A stretch of 64,000 nt of DNA from Citrifermentans bemidjiense Bem. GTDB taxonomy: Bacteria; Desulfobacterota; Desulfuromonadia; Geobacterales; Geobacteraceae. The stretch is taken from positions 1,611,501 to 1,675,500 of the forward strand of contig NC_011146.1 of assembly GCF_000020725.1 (NCBI RefSeq), given 5' to 3'. Below, piece by piece: positions 42,045-51,325 of the stretch. The notes below the pieces were generated by a model, which was not told the DNA's origin, ran no database searches, and worked only from the letters and a program-made list of their open reading frames with translations. The position numbers were made by a program, and so were the translations under genes. Each line of letters starts with the position of its first letter. Position 1 is the first letter of the stretch.

Positions 42045-43118
42045 ATGTCCAAGTCAGCGTATCGCTGGTCCATGACCGCCGTCGGTGAACCGATGCAAAA
42101 GGGTGAATTCGCCCCTGCGCCGGGCGCGGGAGAAGTCGTCGTCGAGGTCGCCGGCTGCGGCGTCTGCCACACCGACCTTGGTTTCTATTACAGCGGCGTC
42201 CGCTTCAACCACCCCGCACCGCTCACGCTGGGGCACGAGATCAGCGGCCGCGTGGTCACGGCGGGCGAGGGGGCTGGCCAGTGGGTTGGCAAGGCGGTGC
42301 TCATTCCGGCGGTCATCCCCTGCGGCGAATGCGACCTCTGCCTCTCCAGTCACGGCACCATCTGCCGCGCGCAGCAGATGCCCGGCAACGACATCCACGG
42401 CGGCTTCGCCTCCCACATCGTGGTTCCGGCTAAGACCCTCTGCCCGGTCGACGAGAAGCGCCTCGCCGCGGCAGGGCTTGAGCTTGCCGACATCTCGGTC
42501 GTGGCCGACGCGGTGACCACACCTTACCAGGCAGCGGTGCAGGCCGAGGTCCAGCCCGGCGACGTCGCCATCGTGATCGGCGTGGGCGGGGTAGGCGGCT
42601 ACGCGGTGCAGGTGGCCAACGCTCTCGGCGCAACCGTCATCGCCATCGACGTGGACCCGGTGAAGCTGGAAAACGTTGGCAAGCACGGCGCGGCGCTCAC
42701 CCTCAACTCCCGCGAGATCGCCGGCAAGGAACTGAAGAAGGCGATAAACGACTTCGTGAAGGCGAAGGGGCTGAAGCAGACCTGCTGGAAGATATTCGAA
42801 TGCTCCGGCAGCACCCCCGGCCAGGAGACCGCCTTCAGCCTCCTCACCTACGGGGCCACCCTCTCCGTCGTCGGCTTCACCATGGACAAGATCGAGCTGC
42901 GCCTCTCAAACCTGATGGCGTTCCACGCCAGGGCCCTTGGGAACTGGGGCTGTCTGACCGAACTGTATCCGGCCGCGCTCGACCTCGTGCTCGACGGAAA
43001 GGTCGCCCTGACGCCGTTCATCGAGAAGCATCCCCTGGACAACATCAACCAGGTGTTTGCCTCCGCACATGCCCACAAGCTCACCAGGCGCGCCATCTTA
43101 GTGCCGGGTCTTTCCTAG
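42045..43118 (+). CDS. bamQ: 6-hydroxycyclohex-1-ene-1-carbonyl-CoA dehydrogenase
   Basis: 357 residues of the zinc-dependent medium-chain dehydrogenase family. Catalytic zinc residues sit in [11 protein letters not shown] and [10 protein letters not shown]; four cysteines for the structural zinc are in [18 protein letters not shown] binding is [19 protein letters not shown]. It oxidises the alcohol produced by the diene hydratase to 6-oxocyclohex-1-ene-1-carbonyl-CoA with NAD. Position directly before bamR supports this over a generic alcohol dehydrogenase. ATG at 42045 has AAGGAGGAAG. Confidence 0.93.
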   Translation: MSKSAYRWSMTAVGEPMQKGEFAPAPGAGEVVVEVAGCGVCHTDLGFYYSGVRFNHPAPLTLGHEISGRVVTAGEGAGQWVGKAVLIPAVIPCGECDLCLSSHGTICRAQQMPGNDIHGGFASHIVVPAKTLCPVDEKRLAAAGLELADISVVADAVTTPYQAAVQAEVQPGDVAIVIGVGGVGGYAVQVANALGATVIAIDVDPVKLENVGKHGAALTLNSREIAGKELKKAINDFVKAKGLKQTCWKIFECSGSTPGQETAFSLLTYGATLSVVGFTMDKIELRLSNLMAFHARALGNWGCLTELYPAALDLVLDGKVALTPFIEKHPLDNINQVFASAHAHKLTRRAILVPGLS

Positions 43119-43127
43119 GAGGACGCC

Positions 43128-43934
43128 ATGAGCCAAGCCGCTACCCAAGCACCGCAAACCGCCGCAGCCGACTCGCCGCTCAAGGTGTCTCTTGAGCGCG
43201 ACGGCCGCCTTTTGAAACTCACCCTCGCTCGTCCGAAGGCGAACATCGTCGACGCGGCCATGATCGGGGCGCTCCTGCAGGCGCTGGACCAGCACCTGAA
43301 AGAACCCCGCCTGAGGGGGGTGCTGCTCACCGCGGAGGGGCCGCATTTCAGCTTCGGCGCCAGCGTGGACGAGCATATGCCCGACTCCTGCGCCCAGATG
43401 CTGAAGTCGCTGCATGCGCTTGTGCTGAAGCTCGTCGAGAGCCCGGTCCCAGTGCTGGTTGCGGTGCGCGGCCAGTGCCTGGGGGGCGGCCTCGAAGTAG
43501 TCGCCGCCTGCAACCTGATCTTCGCGGCACCCAACGCGCAGCTGGGGCAGCCGGAGATAAAGCTCGCCGTTTTCGCCCCTGCCGCTTCTTGCCTCTTACC
43601 TGAGCGGATCGGGCAGGCCCAGGCGGAGGACCTCCTCTTCTCTGGACGCAGCGTGAGCGCCGAGGAGGCGCATCTCATGGGGCTCGTATCGGTCATCGCC
43701 GAGGACCCGGACCAGGCGGCCCTGGATTACTTCGACAAGCACCTGGCCCCGGTTTCCGCCAGCACGCTGCGTTACGCGGTGCGCGCGGCCCGGCAGGACA
43801 AGGCCTCAAGGATCAGGGCCAAGATCTCCTTCGTCGAGAAGCTCTACCTCGAGGAGATGATGAAGACTCACGACTCGGTGGAAGGCCTCACCGCCTTCAT
43901 CGAAAAGCGGCAGCCTACCTGGCAGGACCGCTAG
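43128..43934 (+). CDS. bamR: Cyclohexa-1,5-diene-1-carbonyl-CoA hydratase
   Basis: 268 residues, crotonase fold. Oxyanion-hole segments are SFGASVDEHMPDSCAQM and VRGQCLGGGLEVVAACNLIFA, with LGQPEIKLAVFAPAASCLLPERIG following; ASVDEHMP is characteristic of dienoyl-CoA hydratases. It adds water to the diene made by benzoyl-CoA reductase. It starts ten bases after bamQ with AGGAGG, so the two are one transcript. Confidence 0.93.
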   Translation: MSQAATQAPQTAAADSPLKVSLERDGRLLKLTLARPKANIVDAAMIGALLQALDQHLKEPRLRGVLLTAEGPHFSFGASVDEHMPDSCAQMLKSLHALVLKLVESPVPVLVAVRGQCLGGGLEVVAACNLIFAAPNAQLGQPEIKLAVFAPAASCLLPERIGQAQAEDLLFSGRSVSAEEAHLMGLVSVIAEDPDQAALDYFDKHLAPVSASTLRYAVRAARQDKASRIRAKISFVEKLYLEEMMKTHDSVEGLTAFIEKRQPTWQDR

Positions 43935-43967
43935 TCCAACGAACTCGTCTCCCGACCCTGGGAGTAA

Positions 43968-44003
43968 GGGGGGCTGCCGTTCTATCACCCGCGGCAGTCC
44001 CCC
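43968..44003. terminator. Intercistronic hairpin GGGGGGCTGCCG / CGGCAGTCCCCC
   Basis: Twelve-base arms with one mismatch and a 12-base loop between bamR and the short-chain dehydrogenase. No T run follows, so it more likely protects or processes the transcript or partly attenuates it. Confidence 0.5.
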
Positions 44004-44040
44004 AGAGTCCAAACCATAGTTAGAGCCGACAGGGGGGCAC

Positions 44041-44754
44041 ATGAGCAGCTTTCTCAACTTCAACGGACGCACCGCGGTGGTCACCGGCGGTGCGCGCGGC
44101 CTGGGCCTTGCCATCACCCGCGCGCTTTTAAGCCACGGGGCGCGCGTGCACGTCTTCGACGTGGCGCCGGGCGAGGGGGCGGAGGACTACCAGTTCCACA
44201 AGGTGGATATCACCGACCCGGCGAGCGTGGCTGCCGCGGTCGCCGCCATTCCTGAGCCGGTGACCCTCCTGGTGAACAACGCGGGGATCACCCGCGACCG
44301 CAGCGTCTTCAAGATGTCCGACGATGAGTGGAGCTCCGTCCTCGGGGTGAACCTCACCGGCGCCTTCAACATGGCGCGGGCTCTCGCCCCCGGGATGAGG
44401 GACGCAGGCTACGGTCGCATCGTCAACATCACCTCGATAAACGGCATCCGCGGCAAGTTCGGCCAGGCCAACTACTCCGCCTCCAAGGCCGGGCTCATTG
44501 GGCTCACCAAGACGCTCGCCCGCGAGCTGGGCCCCAAAGGGGTAACGGTGAACGCGGTGGCGCCGGGAATGGTCCTGACCGACATGGCGCTGGCGCTTCC
44601 CGAGGAGATCCTGGACCGGGCCAGAAACGAGTGCCTGCTCCCGGAATTGGCGAAACCCGAGGACATCGCCAACGCGGTCACCTTCCTCCTCTCCGATGCG
44701 GCGGGGAAGATCACCGGCGAGGTGATCCGGGTCGATTCCGGCCAGTACATCTGA
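44041..44754 (+). CDS. Short-chain dehydrogenase (FabG-like 3-oxoacyl/3-hydroxyacyl-CoA reductase)
   Basis: 237 residues. NAD(P) motif TGGARGLGLAITRALL, LLVNNAGITRDRSVFKM, catalytic serine region IVNITSINGIRGKFG and YxxxK in NYSASKAGLIGLTKTLA. It probably oxidises the 3-hydroxy intermediate (3-hydroxypimelyl-CoA or a shorter relative) after ring opening. The neighbouring thiolase fits this use, but a general FabG role cannot be excluded. Confidence 0.87.
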   Translation: MSSFLNFNGRTAVVTGGARGLGLAITRALLSHGARVHVFDVAPGEGAEDYQFHKVDITDPASVAAAVAAIPEPVTLLVNNAGITRDRSVFKMSDDEWSSVLGVNLTGAFNMARALAPGMRDAGYGRIVNITSINGIRGKFGQANYSASKAGLIGLTKTLARELGPKGVTVNAVAPGMVLTDMALALPEEILDRARNECLLPELAKPEDIANAVTFLLSDAAGKITGEVIRVDSGQYI

Positions 44755-44761
44755 CGAAAAA

Positions 44762-44803
44762 GGGGACAGGCTACTTTTTGAAATCAAAAAGTAGCCTGTC
44801 CCC
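44762..44803. repeat. 20-base perfect inverted repeat (GGGGACAGGCTACTTTTT family)
   Basis: Arms of 20 bases with a two-base loop. Preceded by AAAAA and followed by CTTAA on the plus strand, so on the minus strand it resembles a terminator with a T run. A second copy lies 115 bases downstream. Confidence 0.9.
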
Positions 44804-44917
44804 CTTAACCCCCAATGCGGCGGGGAAACCCGCCGGAGAGGGATCTTGAGCGATTCGGGGACCAGTAGATCTATAAGTTGGCTTGCCGGCTTTGAAAATT
44901 GCCGCCCCTTCGCAAAA

Positions 44918-44959
44918 GGGGACAGGCTACTTTTCAAAATAAAAAAGTAGCCTGTCCCC
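44918..44959. repeat. 17-base perfect inverted repeat, second copy of the same family
   Basis: GGGGACAGGCTACTTTT and AAAAGTAGCCTGTCCCC with an eight-base A-rich loop, just before the thiolase gene. Both copies lie between two genes read in the same direction. Confidence 0.9.
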
Positions 44960-44993
44960 CTTTCGGGGGCGCGGCCGAGATATGGAGGTTGCA

Positions 44994-46190
<1,197 letters not shown>

Positions 46191-46213
46191 AACGGATGTA
46201 AGGGGGAGAAACC

Positions 46214-47062
46214 ATGCCGGCAACCGAAGAGAAACCCCTCAGGATCGATTTCCACGTGCACCTCGCCACGTACGACGGTTTCCTGCACCCGTGGGTGGTG
46301 GATTGGATGCGGATTGCCCACCCCGTGGGGTACGAGGAGTACGTGGCCCGCTACAGTGACCCGGGCGCCTTCGAGGCACTGCTTCAAGAGGAAGGGGTCG
46401 ACTACGCCTGCATCCTCGCCGAGCTCACCCCCGTCACCACCGGCATCTGCAGCAACGACTCGGTGCGCGATTTCTGCCACGGCAGGAGGAGTCTGATCCC
46501 CTTTTGCGACATAAACCCCTACCTGCACACCGATCTGGCCGCGGAGTTGCGCCGCAAGGTCGAAAGCGAAGGGTTCCGGGGCATAAAGCTCTACCCAAGC
46601 TACCAGCACTACTACCTGAACGATTCGAGGATGTACCCTCTGTACCGGGCAGCTGAGGAACTCGGCATCCCCGTCCTGATCCATACCGGTTCCTCGGTCT
46701 TCAAGGGAACCAGGCTGAAATACGCCAATCCCCTGCATCTGGACGATGTGGCCGTCGACTTCCCCTCGTTGAATCTGGTCATGGCCCATTCGGGGCGCGG
46801 TTTCTGGTATGACCGCGCCTTCTTCTTATCCAAGCTGCATCCAAACGTCTACATGGAGCTTTCGGGGCTCCCCCCCGCGAAGCTCATGACTTACTTCCCC
46901 GAACTGGCTCGCAACACGGGAAAAACCATTTTCGGCAGTGACTGGCCTGGAATGCCGCGCATCCGGCATAACATGGACGCCATAGCAGGGCTGCCGCTGC
47001 CGCCGGAAGGTGTTGCGGCGATACTGGGCGGCAACGCGGCCAAACTTTTGAACCTGGGGTGA
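46214..47062 (+). CDS. Amidohydrolase-2 family metal-dependent hydrolase
   Basis: 282 residues. Metal motif DFHVHLATYDG at the N-terminus, GIKLYPSYQHYYLN, IPVLIHTGSS, LVMAHSGRG and TIFGSDWPG, the pattern of the amidohydrolase-2 (decarboxylase/hydrolase) group. Members include lactone hydrolases and non-oxidative decarboxylases of aromatic or cyclic acids. Its place in the bam cluster is suggestive, but no step of the known pathway needs it. AGGGGGAG precedes the ATG. Confidence 0.82.
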   Translation: MPATEEKPLRIDFHVHLATYDGFLHPWVVDWMRIAHPVGYEEYVARYSDPGAFEALLQEEGVDYACILAELTPVTTGICSNDSVRDFCHGRRSLIPFCDINPYLHTDLAAELRRKVESEGFRGIKLYPSYQHYYLNDSRMYPLYRAAEELGIPVLIHTGSSVFKGTRLKYANPLHLDDVAVDFPSLNLVMAHSGRGFWYDRAFFLSKLHPNVYMELSGLPPAKLMTYFPELARNTGKTIFGSDWPGMPRIRHNMDAIAGLPLPPEGVAAILGGNAAKLLNLG

Positions 47063-47089
47063 CGCCGCCTCGCGGCAAAGGAGGAGATC

Positions 47090-48070
47090 GTGTCACTCAT
47101 CGACGCTCACGGCAGGCGCATCAACTACCTTCGGCTCTCCGTGACCGACCGTTGCAACCTCCGCTGCAGTTACTGCATGCCGGCCCAGGGTGTAAAGCTC
47201 CTGCCCCAGGACCGGGTGCTCTCCTACGAGGAGCTCTTGCGGGTCGCGAAGCAAGCGGTCGCCGTCGGGATAGAGAAGATCCGGGTGACCGGCGGCGAGC
47301 CCCTGGTGAGAAAGGGGATTGTCCCCTTCCTTAAACGGTTGGCGCTGATACCGGGGCTCGAAGAGCTGGTGCTGACCACCAACGGAACACTCCTGCAGGG
47401 AATGGCCCGGGAGCTTAAAGATGCCGGCGTTCAGCGCCTGAATATCAGCCTCGACTCCCTGAGCCCTGTGACCTTCGCCAAGATCACCCGCGGCGGCGAT
47501 CTCAAGGCGGCGCTCGCGGGGCTTGAGGCGGCCGAGCGGGCCGGTTTCCCGCCGCACAAGATAAACGTGGTGCTGATGCGCGGGGTCAACGACCACGAAA
47601 TCCTCGATTTCGTGCGGCTCACACTGGAGCGCCCCTACGCGGTGAGGTTCATCGAGTACATGCCTACCTGCCAAGCGGCCGACTGGCGTTCGCTCTGCAT
47701 TCCGGGGAGCGAGGTGCTGGAGCGGATCGCGGAGCGTTTCCTGATCGAGAAGCTGGAGCGAAACGAGCGTTCGGGACCGGCCAAGAACTTCAGAGTTAAG
47801 GGCGCTGTCGGCTCGCTCGGGGTCATCACCCCGATGACCGGTCACTTCTGCGACGCCTGCAACCGGCTCAGGGTGACCGCCACAGGCGTGGCCAAGGGGT
47901 GCCTGTTGTCCGGGGCAGGGGTGGATCTAGGACCGCTTCTGGCCTCCGGCGACGATGCCTCGCTACGCGACGGGATCCGCCGCATCGTCCACGACAAGCC
48001 AGGCCGTCACCGGTTCGACGAGGAAGCCGGCGTCGTAGCGCCCTTCGTCATGGCAGGGATAGGGGGATAG
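47090..48070 (+). CDS. moaA: GTP 3',8-cyclase (molybdopterin biosynthesis) MoaA
   Basis: 326 residues. N-terminal radical SAM motif CNLRCSYCM, VTGGEPLVRKG, ISLDSLSP, and the second cluster in CDACNRLRVTATGVAKGC. The usual C-terminal GG motif is not exact, but the final residues IGG are. MoaA starts pyranopterin synthesis from GTP, required for the tungsten cofactor of BamB. The start is a GTG with AAAGGAGG. It is followed two bases later by fdhD. A dedicated copy here suggests induction of cofactor supply with the bam genes. Confidence 0.93.
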   Translation: MSLIDAHGRRINYLRLSVTDRCNLRCSYCMPAQGVKLLPQDRVLSYEELLRVAKQAVAVGIEKIRVTGGEPLVRKGIVPFLKRLALIPGLEELVLTTNGTLLQGMARELKDAGVQRLNISLDSLSPVTFAKITRGGDLKAALAGLEAAERAGFPPHKINVVLMRGVNDHEILDFVRLTLERPYAVRFIEYMPTCQAADWRSLCIPGSEVLERIAERFLIEKLERNERSGPAKNFRVKGAVGSLGVITPMTGHFCDACNRLRVTATGVAKGCLLSGAGVDLGPLLASGDDASLRDGIRRIVHDKPGRHRFDEEAGVVAPFVMAGIGG

Positions 48071-48071
48071 G

Positions 48072-48839
48072 ATGGCTTCTGTTTATCGTTACGAAAAAGG
48101 GGCCGTTACCGCAGCTGAGAGGGAAGTGGTGGCCGAGGTCCCCGTGGTTCTGCACGTGAACGGCAGGGAGCTTGCCACCCTGATCGCCTCCCCCCACGAG
48201 CTCCGTTTCCTGGTTGCCGGGTTTCTCAGGCTGCAGGGGCTCGTGGACCGGGTCGAGGATTTCAACGCCCTCTCGGTCTGCGACGATCACGGCATCGCCA
48301 GCGCCCAGGTTAAAAAGGAGCTTCCGGAAAAGCTGAAGCCTGTCCTCACCTCCGGTTGCGGCACCGGCATTAGTTTTTCCGTCCCTAGGGTCGATGCCGC
48401 GCAAAGCGCCGTAGAAAACGGGAAAACCTACACCCCCGCCGCCGTCTTCTCCATGATGGACGGGCTGGCCCGGAAGGCGCAGGGGTACCAGGCCCACGGC
48501 GGCATGTACTCGGCCGCGGTAGGCGACGGAGACGTCGTACTCTTTTCCGAGGACCTCGGGCGCCATAATACTATCGACCGCATCGCGGGAGAGGCGCTCA
48601 TGAAGGGAATAGACCTCTCAGGGATGATGCTGGTCACCTCGGGGCGCGTCTCCACCGAACTGATCGCCAAGGCGGCGCTTTTGGGGATCACGGTTGTCGC
48701 CTCGCGCACTTCACCCACCGGGACCGCCGTGAAAATGGCCGAGGAAGCGGGGATCACCATGATCGGCTACGTGCGGGCGGACCGCTTCGATGTCTACAGC
48801 CATCCGGAGCGGATCGACTTGGCAGCGGTTGCCAGCTGA
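48072..48839 (+). CDS. fdhD: FdhD-type sulfur carrier for pterin-metal enzymes
   Basis: 255 residues. FdhD hallmarks are SPHELRFLVAGFLRLQG, LTSGCGTGISF (one cysteine where Escherichia coli FdhD has a CxxC pair), AHGGMYSAAV, EDLGRHNTIDRIAG and VTSGRVSTELIAKAA. FdhD passes sulfur from a desulfurase to the molybdenum or tungsten cofactor before insertion. No formate dehydrogenase is in the window, so the likely client is BamB or a partner induced with it. Confidence 0.9.
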   Translation: MASVYRYEKGAVTAAEREVVAEVPVVLHVNGRELATLIASPHELRFLVAGFLRLQGLVDRVEDFNALSVCDDHGIASAQVKKELPEKLKPVLTSGCGTGISFSVPRVDAAQSAVENGKTYTPAAVFSMMDGLARKAQGYQAHGGMYSAAVGDGDVVLFSEDLGRHNTIDRIAGEALMKGIDLSGMMLVTSGRVSTELIAKAALLGITVVASRTSPTGTAVKMAEEAGITMIGYVRADRFDVYSHPERIDLAAVAS

Positions 48840-48859
48840 CCCAGCCCGTGCTGTATGTA

Positions 48860-48889
48860 TTGACGGAAACGCCGGATTTCATGTATACA
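48860..48889 (+). promoter_or_regulatory. Sigma-70-type promoter for the sigma-54 activator gene
   Basis: TTGACG at 48860-48865 and TATACA at 48884-48889 with an 18-base spacer. The leader of about 155 bases contains a repeat-family palindrome (48971-49002). No shared GTA-N6-TAC operator is present here. Confidence 0.5.
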
Positions 48890-48970
48890 AATGACTCCTA
48901 ATGGCATCAAAAGCAGTCCGATTCCAGCGCTCCCCCTCCATTGATACCGCAGGTGGGAGGGAGGCAGAGA

Positions 48971-49002
48971 AGGGGGACAGGCACTTGCGGAGCCAGTCCC
49001 CC
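48971..49002. repeat. Repeat of the GGGGACAGGCAC / GGAGCCAGTCCCC family
   Basis: AGGGGGACAGGCAC and GGAGCCAGTCCCCC around TTGC, followed by a partial extra half (GCGGAGCCAGTCACC) up to about 49020. It lies in the leader of the sigma-54 activator gene. Confidence 0.8.
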
Positions 49003-49051
49003 AGGGCGGAGCCAGTCACCTAGGTCATGAAGGAAGAAAGAGAAGGCGCTT

Positions 49052-50830
49052 ATGGTGCAGGTCGCTGACATAACGGGGATGGAAGGGACTACCGGCTGCG
49101 GTGACGCTTCGGGCATCGTGAGGCTGGACGCCGATCTCGGCATCACCTACCTCGACGCGGCCGCCGCTGACCTGATAGGGATCCCCGCGGAGAGCCTTTT
49201 GGGGTGCGGGCTCGACGAGGTGGCGGATCTCTCCGAGCTCAGCACCCTGATGAGAAGCGGCACCGTCTTCAACAATCAGGTGCTGCAGGTCGGCAAGAGG
49301 CGTCTGGTCTGCGACTTTCTCCCGACCATGGAGTCGGAGCAGCTGGTGGGGGGGATTTTGTCCGTCCTGCGGCTCCTTCCGGAACAACTCCCCGATCCCT
49401 CCATCGATTTGAGAGCCCTGTTGCAGTCGGGTAGCGCCTCCCTCGATCTCAACTACGACGGCATCGTCATCGTGGACCGGGAAGGGGTGGTGGTCATGGT
49501 CAACCAGGCCTTCGCCGACATCCTCGACACCACCCCCAACGCCATCATCGGCAAGCACGTCAGCGATGCCTACCCCAATTCCCAGTCCTCGAAGCTGCCG
49601 GCGGTCATGGAAACCGCCACCCCCCAGATCGGCATCACCCATTACCTGAACGGCAAGCAGGTCTACGCCTCGCTCTATCCGATCGTCAAGGACGGCCAGG
49701 TGATCGGCGGGGTCGGCAAAATCCTGTTCAAGGACATCCGCGAGATCACGCTGATCGCCAACCGGCTGCAGGGCGCCTCCGAGACGCGCGCGGCGGCCGG
49801 GAACGTGGCGCGCAAGGAATCGATGTCGCGCTACGACGTGAACAGCATCGTCGGGCAGAGCAAGCAGATGCAGGACCTGAAAGAGTCCCTGCTGCGGGTG
49901 GCTTCCAAGAACTCGAACATCCTCCTCCTGGGGGAGAGCGGGACCGGGAAAGAGCTTTTCGCCCACGCCATCCACGCCGCCAGCAACCGCCGCTACGCCC
50001 AGTTCGTCAAGGTCAACTGCGCCGCCATTCCGGAACATCTGCTGGAAAGCGAGCTCTTCGGCTATGCCGAGGGAGCCTTCACTGGGGCGAGGAAAGGGGG
50101 GCAGCTGGGGAAATTCGAGCAGGCGCACCTGGGGACCATCTTCCTGGACGAGATCGGCGACATGCCGCTGTACATGCAGGCGAAGATGCTGCGGGTCCTG
50201 CAGGAGAGGGAGCTGACACCTTTGGGGAGCAACGCGCCGAAAACGGTCGACGTGAGGGTGGTCGCCGCCACCAACAGCAACCTCGAGGCCTTGGTGCGGG
50301 AGGGGAAGTTCCGGCAGGACCTCTACTATCGCCTCAAGGTGGTGACGCTCTGCATCCCCGCGCTCAGGGAGCGCAAGGAGGACATCCGCGCCCTCAGCAT
50401 AAATTTCATCCAGCAGTTCAACGAGGAGTTCGGGCTGGAGGTCCAGGCGCTGAGCCTGGAGGCCCGCGACGTGGTCATGCACTACGACTGGCCGGGGAAC
50501 GTGAGGGAGCTGCGCAACGTGATCGAGAGCGCCTTCAACGTGGTGACCGGTCCGCTCATCCTCAAGGAGCACCTCCCGGAACAGCTCTCCAGGATGATCC
50601 AGGACGGCAGCTCCGGCATCCCGCACGACATCGGCCCCTACCTGCGCGCAAGGCTCGGGAGCAAGCCGCTTCCGGCCATCGTCGAGGAGTTCGAGAAGCT
50701 GCTGGTCGAGGCCGCCATCGAGTTTTGCAACGGCAACAAGCTGCAGGCCGCCGATCTGCTCGGCATCTCTCGGCAGTGGCTGTACAAGAAGCTACAAAAG
50801 AAGCATAACGACGACTCTTCCGGCCACTGA
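49052..50830 (+). CDS. Sigma-54-dependent activator with two PAS-like domains
   Basis: 592 residues. A degenerate PAS (residues about 15-110) and a clear PAS (about 135-240; YDGIVIVDREGVVVMVNQAFADILDTT) precede the AAA+ domain with Walker A LGESGTGKE, GAFTGA loop and TIFLDEIGDMPL, and a C-terminal Fis HTH (KLQAADLLGISRQWLYKKLQ). It has no receiver domain, so it probably responds to an intracellular ligand. Located inside the bam cluster, it is a candidate activator of sigma-54 promoters such as the one before the benzoate-CoA ligase. Confidence 0.9.
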   Translation: MVQVADITGMEGTTGCGDASGIVRLDADLGITYLDAAAADLIGIPAESLLGCGLDEVADLSELSTLMRSGTVFNNQVLQVGKRRLVCDFLPTMESEQLVGGILSVLRLLPEQLPDPSIDLRALLQSGSASLDLNYDGIVIVDREGVVVMVNQAFADILDTTPNAIIGKHVSDAYPNSQSSKLPAVMETATPQIGITHYLNGKQVYASLYPIVKDGQVIGGVGKILFKDIREITLIANRLQGASETRAAAGNVARKESMSRYDVNSIVGQSKQMQDLKESLLRVASKNSNILLLGESGTGKELFAHAIHAASNRRYAQFVKVNCAAIPEHLLESELFGYAEGAFTGARKGGQLGKFEQAHLGTIFLDEIGDMPLYMQAKMLRVLQERELTPLGSNAPKTVDVRVVAATNSNLEALVREGKFRQDLYYRLKVVTLCIPALRERKEDIRALSINFIQQFNEEFGLEVQALSLEARDVVMHYDWPGNVRELRNVIESAFNVVTGPLILKEHLPEQLSRMIQDGSSGIPHDIGPYLRARLGSKPLPAIVEEFEKLLVEAAIEFCNGNKLQAADLLGISRQWLYKKLQKKHNDDSSGH

Positions 50831-50895
50831 GTCCCGGCTTCATTCGCCCCCGGGCCGCTCCCTCCTGTCAGCAAATCAACCCGTTTCCCAGCTCT

Positions 50896-50918
50896 CCCCC
50901 TCCCGCAAGGGGAGGGGG
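50896..50918. repeat. REP-like palindrome CCCCCTCCC-gcaag-GGGAGGGGG
   Basis: Perfect nine-base arms about 65 bases after the sigma-54 activator stop, the same unit as at 15671 and 41747. Confidence 0.8.
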
Positions 50919-51023
50919 AAACCTAACACCGTTTATTCCAGCCGCAGGTGTTACGGATTCTTCTGCCTCAACCCCCTCCTTGAAAGCCCCAATTCTCCAG
51001 GTGCAATAACAGGTTTTCCTCAC

Positions 51024-51130
51024 TGTAAACAATTCGCATACAGTCACCAGGTGCTGTTTACAAATATAACTAAGCGAAATTACAAGAAGTGAAAATAAGT
51101 GTCGCCTGTGGGTGTCAACAATCGTTTACA
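51024..51130. promoter_or_regulatory. Three TGTTTACA-type words upstream of the CoA-transferase gene
   Basis: TGTAAACA at 51024-51031 and TGTTTACA at 51055-51062 form a perfect 8-base inverted repeat with 23 bases between; a third word, CGTTTACA, is at 51123-51130. The spacing fits a dimeric regulator binding twice, separate from the GTA-N6-TAC operator set. The regulator is unknown. Confidence 0.4.
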
Positions 51131-51325
51131 GGAGGGGCTGGCTGCATACCGGGTGAAGTTGCAGTTAGGAGAACATTGTTTTGCTGAATTTACGCGCCTT
51201 TGCCAATTTTGTTTTTGTTTCATTTAGGAAATCCGGATTTTGGTACCCAAGTTGCTATTAACCTTCTCCAGAAGCAGCCCGCAGGCAAGGCCGCACACAA
51301 CAACCACAAACAGGAGGAAGCACCC

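Larger units (their letters stand above)
50831..51325. other. Intergenic region before the CoA-transferase gene
   Basis: The 495-base gap holds the repeat at 50896-50918, an AT-rich stretch with three TGTTTACA-type words (51024-51130) and a leader with AGGAGG at 51312. In-frame codons from 51200 are not used if the GTG at 51326 is the start. No second gene is visible. Confidence 0.6.
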
